From CAIXSC01 sp046349935 (GTDB lineage Bacteria > Planctomycetota > Planctomycetia > Pirellulales > Pirellulaceae), in the NCBI GenBank assembly GCA_046349935.1, contig JAXMBK010000015.1:62001-126000 (forward strand): a stretch of 64,000 nucleotides of DNA, written 5' to 3'. A program made the position numbers and the translations under genes. The notes under the pieces were generated by a model, which searched no databases, was not told the DNA's origin, and was given only the letters and a program-made list of their open reading frames with translations. Positions 17,141-25,218 of this stretch are shown piece after piece. The first letter of the stretch is position 1; every line of letters begins with the position of its first letter.

Positions 17141-18630
17141 CGGCGATGCAACTCGACTTGCGGCTGGAACGGGACTTCTGGATCGAGCGGAAACATGGGG
17201 CGCGGACATTTGCGGTGGCCTAGCGCCTTGACGTTGGCGCTGGTGGAACCGGGGGCGTCGACGTGGATCAACTTCGCGCACCAGGCCGCGAACATGTGCT
17301 GTTCGCAATGCGGCGACTTGACGACCACCAGATCGAATCGTCGCGGATCTTGACCGTGAGCGTAGAACCACGAACGGTCGAAGAGACTCACAGGCCGAGT
17401 GCCGACGACCAGCGTGAGGTTGTTCGACTGCAGCACGGCCGTCGGTCCCGAGTCCCAGGGCCAACCAAACGACTCGCTGAAGAACTTCCCGTCGGAAAGC
17501 ATTCGCACTTGAGCTCGCAACGGCAACGGCTGGAAACGTCCGGGGTCGAGCGCACCGCCGACCTGCGCGTCGATGGTCGCACCGACGCCCGCTCGAAAGG
17601 CCTGCTGCACCGCGGCCGGATCGACGATCGGCGCCAGCGCTCGCCCGGGATAGGACTGTCGCACGAGTTCGGCGAGGATCGCATTGCTGTCGCCTGATGC
17701 GCCGGAACTCGTCGCATCCGCCGCATCCATCATCACCACCGTACCGCTGGAAACCGCGGCGGCTTGGCGGACGCTTTCCTCCAACGAAGTCAGCGGTACT
17801 CGCATCTTCTCGTGGTGTTGCCAGAACAATTCGGCCAGCTCGAGCGCCAAGCGACTCGCCAGTTCCGGATCATCGTTCGTCACGACGAAGCTGCTCGTCC
17901 GCAGCTCGGGCACGTCAGTGAAGGGGTTGCCCCACATCAGGGCGGCCGAGAGCCCTTGGGGCGACGCCTCGATCGCTTTCGCGCGGTCGACGGCGTGGCG
18001 GATCGATCCGGTCGCGGTGATCAGTTCGTCGCCCCGCACCAGCGCCGGGATCTTCACTCGCGCCGTCACCGGTCGTACTTCGCCGCTCAGGATGCGCAGC
18101 AACAGCCGAGCGGCACGAGCGCCGGTCTCGAAGAAATCGACGTGCGGATAGGTGTGATAGGCGACGACGGCGTCGGAGTGCTGCAGCATCTTGTCGGTGA
18201 GAATGCCGTGCAGGTCGAGCGACACGACGAAGGGGATCGATTCGCCAAGCAGCTTGCGGGCTTGCTCGAGCAGATAGCCTTCAGGATCGTCCTCGCCCTC
18301 CGCCTGCATCGCGCCATGCAGCGAAAGGTAAGCCGCATCGACGGGTCCCGCCTCGCGGATCGCGTTCAGGAACTCCGTGCACAATTGACGAAAGTCCTCG
18401 GCAGCGAGCACGCCGCCCGAAGTGTTGGCGCTCAAACCTAACGCCGGCGCCAATTCGATCGAAGCGTCGCCGTCGAAGACGCTGAGCGCTCCGCCCAGTT
18501 CCTCGCGGCAGCGGCGGTGATGTCGCAGCAACTCGTCGCCGCGCGCCGCACGAAAGTCGGCGAAGCGACTCGGCGCCGGATTGAATGTGGACACTTCCTG
18601 CTTGCATTCAGCGACCAGCACGCGCGGCAT
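17113..18630 (-). CDS. M81 family metallopeptidase (MlrC/microcystinase C-like)
   Basis: This 505-residue protein starts at ATG 18630 behind CAGGAG. The DUF1485/MlrC N-domain carries the expected zinc ligands: D139 and H141 in SLDLHGILTD, and H163 in YHTYPHVDFFETGARA, with the 22-residue spacing known from MlrC. The C-terminal MlrC domain follows (VVMMDAADATSSGASGDSN, then the VGARPVSLF-like block TLVVGTRPVSLFDRSWF). Family members hydrolyse linear microcystin or D-amino-acid-containing peptides, and many planctomycete homologs have unknown substrates. No signal peptide is seen, so it is probably cytoplasmic. The final residues come from a dispersed repeat. It is divergent from a FadR-type regulator, which probably controls it. 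Confidence 0.9.
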   Translation of the reverse strand: MPRVLVAECKQEVSTFNPAPSRFADFRAARGDELLRHHRRCREELGGALSVFDGDASIELAPALGLSANTSGGVLAAEDFRQLCTEFLNAIREAGPVDAAYLSLHGAMQAEGEDDPEGYLLEQARKLLGESIPFVVSLDLHGILTDKMLQHSDAVVAYHTYPHVDFFETGARAARLLLRILSGEVRPVTARVKIPALVRGDELITATGSIRHAVDRAKAIEASPQGLSAALMWGNPFTDVPELRTSSFVVTNDDPELASRLALELAELFWQHHEKMRVPLTSLEESVRQAAAVSSGTVVMMDAADATSSGASGDSNAILAELVRQSYPGRALAPIVDPAAVQQAFRAGVGATIDAQVGGALDPGRFQPLPLRAQVRMLSDGKFFSESFGWPWDSGPTAVLQSNNLTLVVGTRPVSLFDRSWFYAHGQDPRRFDLVVVKSPHCEQHMFAAWCAKLIHVDAPGSTSANVKALGHRKCPRPMFPLDPEVPFQPQVELHRRRRTGFQPV

Positions 18631-18763
18631 CGAGCAGCTCCTGGGGTAAGGAAAGTTCGCGAAACGAGGTTGGAGACGAGCTGCGCAATGTACTGCGCGG
18701 CTCAGGGCGTCGCTATGCACAGACGCGGGACGAGGCGGCGAGCAGCGAGCAGCGGGAAAAAGA

Positions 18764-18774
18764 TTGTCAGACAA
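18764..18774. promoter_or_regulatory. Candidate GntR/FadR operator O1
   Basis: TTGTC-A-GACAA is a perfect 5-1-5 palindrome in the divergent promoter region between the M81 gene and the GntR-family gene. The half-site GTC/GAC around one central base matches the known GTx-N-xAC operator style of FadR/FCD regulators. It lies on the M81 side, 134 bp from that start codon, and 41 bp from O2. Confidence 0.62.
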
Positions 18775-18789
18775 ACGCAGACTTCGAGC

Positions 18790-18816
18790 TTGCCTCGCGC
18801 CAGATTGTCAGATAAT
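18790..18816 (+). promoter_or_regulatory. Candidate promoter of the GntR/cytochrome operon
   Basis: A TTGCCT -35-like hexamer (18790-18795) is followed after 15 bp by GATAAT (18811-18816). This is one of the few AT-rich patches of the region. Operator O2 overlaps the -10 element, so binding would block RNA polymerase. The short spacer makes this a moderate call. Confidence 0.4.
18805..18815. promoter_or_regulatory. Candidate GntR/FadR operator O2
   Basis: TTGTC-A-GATAA differs from O1 at one base in the right half-site. The shared context AGATTGTCAGA makes O1 and O2 an 11-bp direct match as well. It overlaps the candidate -10 element, as expected for autorepression. Confidence 0.6.
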
Positions 18817-18820
18817 TTAC

Positions 18821-18836
18821 TGGACACGATTGTCCA
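18821..18836. promoter_or_regulatory. Inverted repeat O3 downstream of the -10 element
   Basis: TGGACA-CGAT-TGTCCA is a perfect 6-bp inverted repeat with a 4-bp centre, at the expected transcription start. It contains TTGTC in its right arm, like O1 and O2, but the spacing differs. It could be a third weaker site for the same regulator or a separate element. Confidence 0.45.
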
Positions 18837-18889
18837 TTGTTGCCCGCAGCCGACGGCGGGTCGGCGGCGAGCCTTGCGAGGAAAAGACT

Positions 18890-19576
18890 GTGGTATCGAC
18901 GACGGAACGAGCCAAACTGCGCGACGTGGTCGCAGAGCGCCTCAAGGCGCTGATCCGCGACGAGCAATTGCGCCCCGGCGATCGGCTGCCGACCGAAACC
19001 GAGCTCGCCGAACGCTTCGGCGTGAGTCGCCTGAGTTTGCGCGAGGCGACCAAGTCGCTGGAGTTTCTGGGAATCGTGGAGGCGCGTCCCGGGCGCGGGC
19101 TCACCGTCGGCGACATGGATTTGGATCGAGTCGCCTCGCATTTGTGCTTCCATCCCGCCTTGCGCGACGCCGAGTCGCAGGCGCTCATCGACACGCGCAT
19201 CATCCTCGAACTGGGCGTCTTGCCGCACGTCGCGCGTCGCATGCGACAAGACGAGCAACTTTATTCTCGTCTCACGGCCGTGAACCAGTCGCTGCGACAA
19301 GCCCGCACGTTGTCGCAGTGGGTCGAGCGCGACATTGCCTTTCACCGCGGACTGTTCGAAGCGGGCGGACTCCCGCCGCTCATGGCGTTCGCCGAAGTCC
19401 TGTCGGTCTTCTTCCGCCGCTTCCGCGAAAGCGTAAAACGGGCTGAGTGGTCGGCGGGCATCGTCAGTCATCAGCAAATTCTCGACGCCTTGCGCGCTGG
19501 TCGCGTCCACGACGCGGAGCGACGTATGCGTTCCCACATCGAAAGCCACAAGAAACGAATAGGAGAGCGGACATAA
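18890..19576 (+). CDS. FadR-subfamily GntR transcriptional regulator (FCD domain)
   Basis: This 228-residue regulator starts at GTG 18890 with AGGAAA upstream. A longer frame reaches 18764 but would translate through the operators. Residues about 5-75 form the winged helix-turn-helix (AERLKALIRDEQLRPGDRLP, TETELAERFGVSRLSLREA, IVEARPGRGLTV). Residues about 85-220 form the all-helical FCD ligand domain with its metal-site residues: DTRIILELG, RDIAFHRGLFEAG, SHQQILDAL, MRSHIESH. FCD regulators usually bind a carboxylate or sugar acid. The stop overlaps the next start (TAATG), so regulator and cytochrome genes form one operon. It is likely autoregulated through the nearby palindromes. Confidence 0.93.
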   Translation: MVSTTERAKLRDVVAERLKALIRDEQLRPGDRLPTETELAERFGVSRLSLREATKSLEFLGIVEARPGRGLTVGDMDLDRVASHLCFHPALRDAESQALIDTRIILELGVLPHVARRMRQDEQLYSRLTAVNQSLRQARTLSQWVERDIAFHRGLFEAGGLPPLMAFAEVLSVFFRRFRESVKRAEWSAGIVSHQQILDALRAGRVHDAERRMRSHIESHKKRIGERT

Positions 19577-22500
19577 TGTTCCCCTCGTTCGTCCGCCGCC
19601 GTGCTTCTTCCTTGCTCGCGGCCCTGCTGTTTATCGGGCTGCCGACGATCGCCTACGCCCAAGCCGCCGACGACGCGGCGCGCAACACGCAGCTCGACGC
19701 CGCCTTCCGCCAGGAAATTCGGCCGCTGTTGGAAAAGTACTGCCACGAGTGCCATGCCGATTCGCATGTCGAAGCCGACATCGATCTGGCCGCCTTCAAA
19801 TCGCTCGCCGACGTCCGGAAGCATGCCAAGGCGTGGCAAAAGGTGGGCGATATGCTCGATTCGGCGCAAATGCCCCCGAAGGATTCGAAGCAGCCGACGT
19901 CCGACGAGCAGGCGCGCATGCAGAAATGGGTTCGGACCGTGCTCACAATCGAAGCGGCCGCCCGCGCCGGCGACCCGGGCCCGGTCGTAATGCGCCGTCT
20001 CAGCAACTCCGAGTACACCTACACGCTGCGCGACTTGACCGGAGTGCCGACGTTGGATCCGGCTCGCGAATTCCCCGTCGACAGCGCTGCAGGCGAAGGT
20101 TTCACGAACGTCGGCGCCGCGCTCGTGATGTCTCCCGCACTGCTGACCAAATACCTCGACGCGTCCAAGGGGGTCGCCGAACACCTGGTGCTGCTGCCCG
20201 ACGGAGTGAAGTTCTCGCAACATACAACTCGACGCGATTGGACTAACGAGTATCTCGATGAGATTCGTTCGTTCTACGGGCGGTATGCGGCGTCAGGGGG
20301 CGGCTCGCACGTCAACTTGCAAGGGATTCAGTTTGAGACGAACCAGGGCGGACGCATGCCGCTGGAACGCTACCTCGAAGCGACCATCGTCGACCGCGAG
20401 CCGCTCGCCTCGGGCCAAGCATCGTTCGCCGACGTTGCGGCGCGGCGCGGCCTGAGCGCGAAGTACTTGGAGTCGTTCTGGAAGCTCTTGTCGTCTCCCG
20501 CCAAGGGGGACGAGCCGTTGACGCTCGACCCCATTCGCACACGCTGGAAGACCGCGCAGGCCGCCGACGTCCCGCAGCTCGCTGCGCAGTTCGGTCGCTG
20601 GCAATCGGCCCTGTGGAAATTCAACTCGATCGGTCACATCGGTGCGACAAGCTCCGTGAAGTCCTGGATGGAGCCTGTATCGCCCCTCGTCGCGCGACAA
20701 GAGATGAAGTTGAAGCTGCCGGCGACCGTGGACGGCCGCGACGTCGTCGTCACGCTCGCGGCGCACGACGCCGGCGACGGCAATGCGAGCGACTTCGTCG
20801 TGTGGGAACGACCGCGGCTGGTCGCTCCGGGGCGGCCCGACGTTCTTCTGCGCGACGTGCGGCGAATTGCGAGCGAACTCGGACGGCGACGAGAACGACA
20901 ATTCGCACAGGCGGCGGCTTGCCTGGAAGGCGCTGTCGAAGCGTCCGCGGGCGACGGACAAGTCGACGTGGCGGCGCTCGCGGCGAAGCATAAGGTCGAC
21001 GTGGAATCGCTCACCGCGTGGCTCGACTTCCTCGGCATCGGCGCCTCAGGCAACGTCCAAATCAATTCCTATCTCACTCGTAAGATGGAGAGTGCATCGG
21101 GTTACGAGTTCGTCAAGGGTTGGGTTGGAGACGACGCCCTCAGCATCATCGCCAACTCGTCCGATCAGCATGTGCGTATCCCGGGCAACATGAAGCCGCA
21201 CAGCGTGGCCGTCCATCCATCGCCGACGCTGTCGATCGTCGTCGGTTGGAAAAGCCCGGTGCGCGCCGCGGTGAAGATCGCCGGTTCGGTGCAACATGCT
21301 CATCCCGAGTGCGGCAACGGGACGGCGTGGTCGGTCGAACTGCGTCGCGGCAACACGCGCCAACGACTGGCGGCGGGCGTCACGCAAGGCGCCGCGGTGC
21401 TGCCGATCGGCCCGCTCGACAACGTCGCCGTTCAACCGGGCGACCTGATCTCGCTCGTCATCAACCCACGCGACAACAACCATTCGTGCGACCTCACGGC
21501 GATCGACTTGACGATCGCCGATGGAACGTCCACGTGGTCCTTGAGTCGCGAACTTTCAAGCGACCTGCTGGCGGGCAACCCGCATGCCGATGGTCAAGGA
21601 CGCGGCGGCGTGTGGCACTTCTACTCGGAACCCGCGGCAGGCGGCGGAACGGGACGCGTGATCCCGGCGGGTTCGTTGCTGGCCCGCTGGCAAGCCGCCG
21701 GCAAGCTGGACGAAAAGCGGCAGTTGGCGTCCGACCTGCAAAAGCTGCTGCAAGCGGGCCCAAAGGCGCTGGCCCCTGAATCGGCCGACGCCGCCCTCTA
21801 TCGCCAACTCACTTCGCTTAGCGGTCCCTTCATGACGACCGCGTTGCAGGCCATCGCCGCCGACCAAGGGGCGGACGCCCCCGCGGGCGACGCCGCCATG
21901 GGACTCGATCCAAAACTGTTCGGCAAACATCCGCGCGGCGGCGGGATCGACCCTGGCAGCTTGTGCGTGCAAGCGCCGCGAACGCTGGAGATTCGTCTGC
22001 CGGCCGAATTGGTCGCGGGCGCCGAATTGGCGACGACTGGCTACCTGCACGTGGAAACGGGCCGCGAGGGAACGGTGCAATTGCAAGCCGTGCTCGGCGA
22101 CCGGTCCGCCGTCAAAGACGCCGCCGCACCGATCGTCGCCCCGGAACAGGGGCCGGCCCGCGAACGACTCGAACGCGAGTTGGCGTCGTTCCGGCAGTGG
22201 TTCCCGCCCGCGTTGTGCTACACGAAGATCGTGCCCGTCGACGAGGTCGTGACGCTGACGCTGTATTATCGCGAAGATGAACCGTATCGACGGCTCATGC
22301 TCTCCGACGCAGAAGCCGCACAACTTGATCGGCTGTGGACGGAAATGCTGTATGTCGCGCGCGAACCGTTGGAGACGCTGGTCGCCTTTGAACAGATCTC
22401 CGAGTTCGCGACGCAAGACCGGCCCGATATGGTCGAAGCCTTCAAGCCGCTGCGCAAGCCGGTGCTGGATCGCGCAGCCGCGTTCAAGCTGAGCCTTGTA

Positions 22501-23766
22501 GCGCACGAGCCGCAACAGTTGAGCGCGCTGCTGTCGCTCGCGTCTCGCATTTACCGTCGGCCGGCGACGGACGCGGAAGTGCAGCAATTGCGCGGGCTGT
22601 ATGCGAGCTTGCGAAGCCAGGAACTTCCGCACGACGAGGCCTTACGACTGGTGCTCGCACGGATGCTCGTCTCCCCTGCATTTCTATATAAGTCGGAAAC
22701 GCCGGGCGTAGGAACCAAAGCGACGCCGGTGAGCGACTTTGAGTTGGCGACGCGGTTGAGCTACTTCTTGTGGTCTTCACAGCCGGATCAAGAGCTGCTG
22801 CAAGTCGCCGGCGAAGGCAAACTGCGCGACCCCGACGTGCTCGTCGCGCAAATGCGTCGCCTGTTGGCGGACGCCAAGACGCGCCGGTTGGCGACGGAGT
22901 TCGCTTGCCACTGGCTGCATATCTACGACTTCGACCATCTCAATGAGAAGAGCGAACGCCATTTTCCTACGTTCGCCGAGTTGCGCGGGGCGATGTACGA
23001 AGAGTCGATTCTGTTTTTCACCGACATGTTCCAAGCGAACCGATCGCTCTTGAACGTGGTCGATGCGGACTACACATACTTGAATGAGCCGCTGGCGAAA
23101 CACTATGGCATCCCCGGCGTGACCGGCGCCGAGTGGCGGCGCGTCGAAGGAGTTCGGCAACATCAGCGGGGCGGCGTGCTTACACAGGCGACGACGCTCT
23201 CCAAACAAGCCGGCGCGTCGCGCACCAGCCCCATCTTGCGCGGCAATTGGCTGAGCGAAGTCGTCATGGGCGAGAAGCTGCCCAAACCGCCGAAGAACGT
23301 GCCGCAGTTGGCGGAAACGGCGCCCGAAGGACTCACCGAACGGCAGATGATCGAGCTCCATAGCACCGATCCCGCTTGTGCCAAATGTCACGCTCGTATC
23401 GATCCGTTCGGGTTCGCACTGGAGAGCTACGACGCGATCGGGCGTTTCCGCTTGAAGGACGCCGCCGGGCTGCCGATCAACACCAAGACAGCGCTTCCCG
23501 ACGGGACGCAGATCGAAGGGCTTGAGGGATTGCGCAAGTACCTGCTGGGAGCGCGGCGCGAAGCGTTGGTGCGTCAATTCTGCCGCAAGTTGCTCGGCTA
23601 TTCCTTGGGTCGGTCGGTACAATTGTCTGATGAGCCGCTGTTGGCCGAAATGCAGGCGGCGCTGAAGGCCGACGACTATAAAGTCGTCGCGGCGCTCGAA
23701 GCCGTCGTACGCAGCCGCCAGTTCCGCGAAATTCGCGGACGCGATGCGGCGACGGATGAAGAATGA
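19576..23766 (+). CDS. DUF1587/DUF1592/DUF1588/DUF1585 cytochrome-like protein
   Basis: This very large protein (1396 residues) starts at ATG 19576 after AGGAG and a signal peptide (LLAALLFIGLPTIAYAQA). The N-terminal heme motif is CHECHADSH (residues 56-60). DUF1587 follows (RRLSNSEYTYTLRDLTGV). About residues 540-690 are a beta-rich insert shared with the cytochrome at 25219. Then come DUF1595/DUF1592 (SRIYRRPATDAEV, ATRLSYFLWSSQPD), DUF1588 with the second heme motif CAKCHARIDPFGFALESYDA (near 1268), and DUF1585 (FCRKLLGYSLGRSVQLSD). The family normally pairs with DUF1552, which is the next gene. Function is unknown; periplasmic redox is inferred from the two CxxCH motifs. Confidence 0.92.
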   Translation: MFPSFVRRRASSLLAALLFIGLPTIAYAQAADDAARNTQLDAAFRQEIRPLLEKYCHECHADSHVEADIDLAAFKSLADVRKHAKAWQKVGDMLDSAQMPPKDSKQPTSDEQARMQKWVRTVLTIEAAARAGDPGPVVMRRLSNSEYTYTLRDLTGVPTLDPAREFPVDSAAGEGFTNVGAALVMSPALLTKYLDASKGVAEHLVLLPDGVKFSQHTTRRDWTNEYLDEIRSFYGRYAASGGGSHVNLQGIQFETNQGGRMPLERYLEATIVDREPLASGQASFADVAARRGLSAKYLESFWKLLSSPAKGDEPLTLDPIRTRWKTAQAADVPQLAAQFGRWQSALWKFNSIGHIGATSSVKSWMEPVSPLVARQEMKLKLPATVDGRDVVVTLAAHDAGDGNASDFVVWERPRLVAPGRPDVLLRDVRRIASELGRRRERQFAQAAACLEGAVEASAGDGQVDVAALAAKHKVDVESLTAWLDFLGIGASGNVQINSYLTRKMESASGYEFVKGWVGDDALSIIANSSDQHVRIPGNMKPHSVAVHPSPTLSIVVGWKSPVRAAVKIAGSVQHAHPECGNGTAWSVELRRGNTRQRLAAGVTQGAAVLPIGPLDNVAVQPGDLISLVINPRDNNHSCDLTAIDLTIADGTSTWSLSRELSSDLLAGNPHADGQGRGGVWHFYSEPAAGGGTGRVIPAGSLLARWQAAGKLDEKRQLASDLQKLLQAGPKALAPESADAALYRQLTSLSGPFMTTALQAIAADQGADAPAGDAAMGLDPKLFGKHPRGGGIDPGSLCVQAPRTLEIRLPAELVAGAELATTGYLHVETGREGTVQLQAVLGDRSAVKDAAAPIVAPEQGPARERLERELASFRQWFPPALCYTKIVPVDEVVTLTLYYREDEPYRRLMLSDAEAAQLDRLWTEMLYVAREPLETLVAFEQISEFATQDRPDMVEAFKPLRKPVLDRAAAFKLSLVAHEPQQLSALLSLASRIYRRPATDAEVQQLRGLYASLRSQELPHDEALRLVLARMLVSPAFLYKSETPGVGTKATPVSDFELATRLSYFLWSSQPDQELLQVAGEGKLRDPDVLVAQMRRLLADAKTRRLATEFACHWLHIYDFDHLNEKSERHFPTFAELRGAMYEESILFFTDMFQANRSLLNVVDADYTYLNEPLAKHYGIPGVTGAEWRRVEGVRQHQRGGVLTQATTLSKQAGASRTSPILRGNWLSEVVMGEKLPKPPKNVPQLAETAPEGLTERQMIELHSTDPACAKCHARIDPFGFALESYDAIGRFRLKDAAGLPINTKTALPDGTQIEGLEGLRKYLLGARREALVRQFCRKLLGYSLGRSVQLSDEPLLAEMQAALKADDYKVVAALEAVVRSRQFREIRGRDAATDEE

Positions 23767-23820
23767 ACGGGTGGCGGAGCAACGCTGGGCTGGAAGGCGT
23801 TGCTGGGACACTGGTGGAAG

Positions 23821-23862
23821 GCGGGGGTATTGTGGCGGGGGTATTGAGGCAGGGGTATTGTG
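23821..23862 (+). repeat. 14-bp G-rich tandem repeat, three units
   Basis: Three consecutive 14-bp units (GCGGGGGTATTGTG, GCGGGGGTATTGAG, GCAGGGGTATTGTG) plus a partial fourth lie in the 144-bp gap between the DUF1592 and DUF1552 genes. The G-runs sit on the coding strand and are spaced by one unit. The array stops just before a dispersed palindromic repeat. Confidence 0.85.
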
Positions 23863-23876
23863 GCGGGGTTGCAGAC

Positions 23877-23901
23877 AACAGGCTGGAAGCCTGTTCTACG
23901 G
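23877..23901. repeat. Dispersed palindromic repeat copy
   Basis: AACAGGCTGGAAGCCTGTT followed by CTACGG. Unlike most other copies it lies inside an operon, just 9 bp before the DUF1552 start codon, so it can form a hairpin next to the ribosome binding site of that gene. Both arms carry the same compensatory change (AACAGG/CCTGTT rather than CACAGG/CCTGTG), so base pairing is preserved. Confidence 0.88.
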
Positions 23902-23910
23902 GGGTGAAAG

Positions 23911-25209
23911 ATGTCGCATGAATTTTCGCGTCGGACGATGTTGCGGGGGATCGGCGTATCCATGGCCTTGCCGTGGTTGGAGTCGCTGCGGGTGTGGGGC
24001 GATGAAGGGCGGCCGACCAGCGGCAGCGAGGCGCCGGTCCGCGTCGCGGTGCTGTTCGCCGGCAACGGGTTCCATGGCCGTGAATGGTGGGCGAAAGGAG
24101 AAGGAAAAAACCTGGAGGTGGGACAGGTGTTGGCGCCGGTCGCCGACTTCCGCGACCGCATGCTCTTCGTGCAAGGATTGTTCAACGTCGAGGCGACGAA
24201 GGGCAACATCCACAGTTCGCAGACCGGCAACCTCCTCTCCGGCGCGCCGCTTGCCGCGGGCGGCGAAATCCGCTCGGGCACCAGCTTCGATCAACTTCTC
24301 GCGCAGACCTACGGTCGCAGCACGAAAGTTCCGAGCCTCGTGTTGGGCTGCGAAGCGGCCAACCCGTCGGTCCACAAAAACTACTCAATGTTGTATAGCT
24401 CGCACATCTCGTGGTCGTCGCCTACGACTCCCACGCCGCTCGAGCTCTACCCGGCCCTCGCCTTCGATCGCCTGTTCAAGGACGACGTGCAAAAGGGGGA
24501 CAAAAGCGTCCTCGACGCGGTGCTCGCCGACGCCGCCGACCTGAAGCAGAAGATCAGCACCGCCGACCAGCGAAAGTTGGACGAATACCTCGACTCGGTT
24601 CGCGACGTTGAATTGCGAATCGAGCAAGCGGGCAAGAAGGGCGAATTGCAAGGTTGGCGTCCGACGCTTGACAAGCCCAACATGCCGCGGCCCGCCGACG
24701 GCATTCCTCAGAACATCGCCGACCACATGCGGCTGATGTGCGACATCCTGGTGCTCGGCTTCCAAACCGACACGACGCGCATCGCCACACTGAAGCTGAA
24801 CAACGATCATTCTTCCTTGCGATTCCCGCATCTGGGAGTCGACTACATGATCCACCACCTGCTCTCCCACTCGGATACCGCCGACTGGTTGAAGGTGAAC
24901 CAATTCTTCGTCGAACAGCTGGGTTATATCGCGCGTAAACTCGACTCGATCCAAGAGGGCAGTCGCACGGCGCTCGACAATTCAATGCTCATGTTGTGTT
25001 CAAGCATGATGACGGGGGGACACAACAACGACCAATTGCCGGTCGTCATGCTGGGGCGCGGCGGCGGCCGCATCGAGACGGGTCGAGTACTCAACTACCG
25101 CGACAAATCGAATCGGCAGATGTGTCGACTCTATATGTCGATGATGGACAAGATGGGCGTGCGACCGAAGTCGTTCGGCGACGCCGCCGAGCCGCTCAAC
25201 GAGGTTTAA
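23911..25209 (+). CDS. DUF1552 protein, Tat-exported
   Basis: This 432-residue protein begins with a twin-arginine-like motif (SRRTMLRGIGVSMALP). The family pattern is clear: VAVLFAGNGFHGREWW, QTGNLLSGAP, SFDQLLAQ, HISWSSPTTPTPLE, FDRLF, and late in the protein SSMMTGGHNNDQLPVVMLG. DUF1552 is the standing partner of DUF1592-type cytochromes, as here. It lies 144 bp after the DUF1592 gene, separated by a tandem array and a dispersed repeat, and directly abuts the next cytochrome. Enzymatic activity has not been assigned to this family. Confidence 0.92.
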   Translation: MSHEFSRRTMLRGIGVSMALPWLESLRVWGDEGRPTSGSEAPVRVAVLFAGNGFHGREWWAKGEGKNLEVGQVLAPVADFRDRMLFVQGLFNVEATKGNIHSSQTGNLLSGAPLAAGGEIRSGTSFDQLLAQTYGRSTKVPSLVLGCEAANPSVHKNYSMLYSSHISWSSPTTPTPLELYPALAFDRLFKDDVQKGDKSVLDAVLADAADLKQKISTADQRKLDEYLDSVRDVELRIEQAGKKGELQGWRPTLDKPNMPRPADGIPQNIADHMRLMCDILVLGFQTDTTRIATLKLNNDHSSLRFPHLGVDYMIHHLLSHSDTADWLKVNQFFVEQLGYIARKLDSIQEGSRTALDNSMLMLCSSMMTGGHNNDQLPVVMLGRGGGRIETGRVLNYRDKSNRQMCRLYMSMMDKMGVRPKSFGDAAEPLNEV

Positions 25210-25218
25210 TTGCATCCT

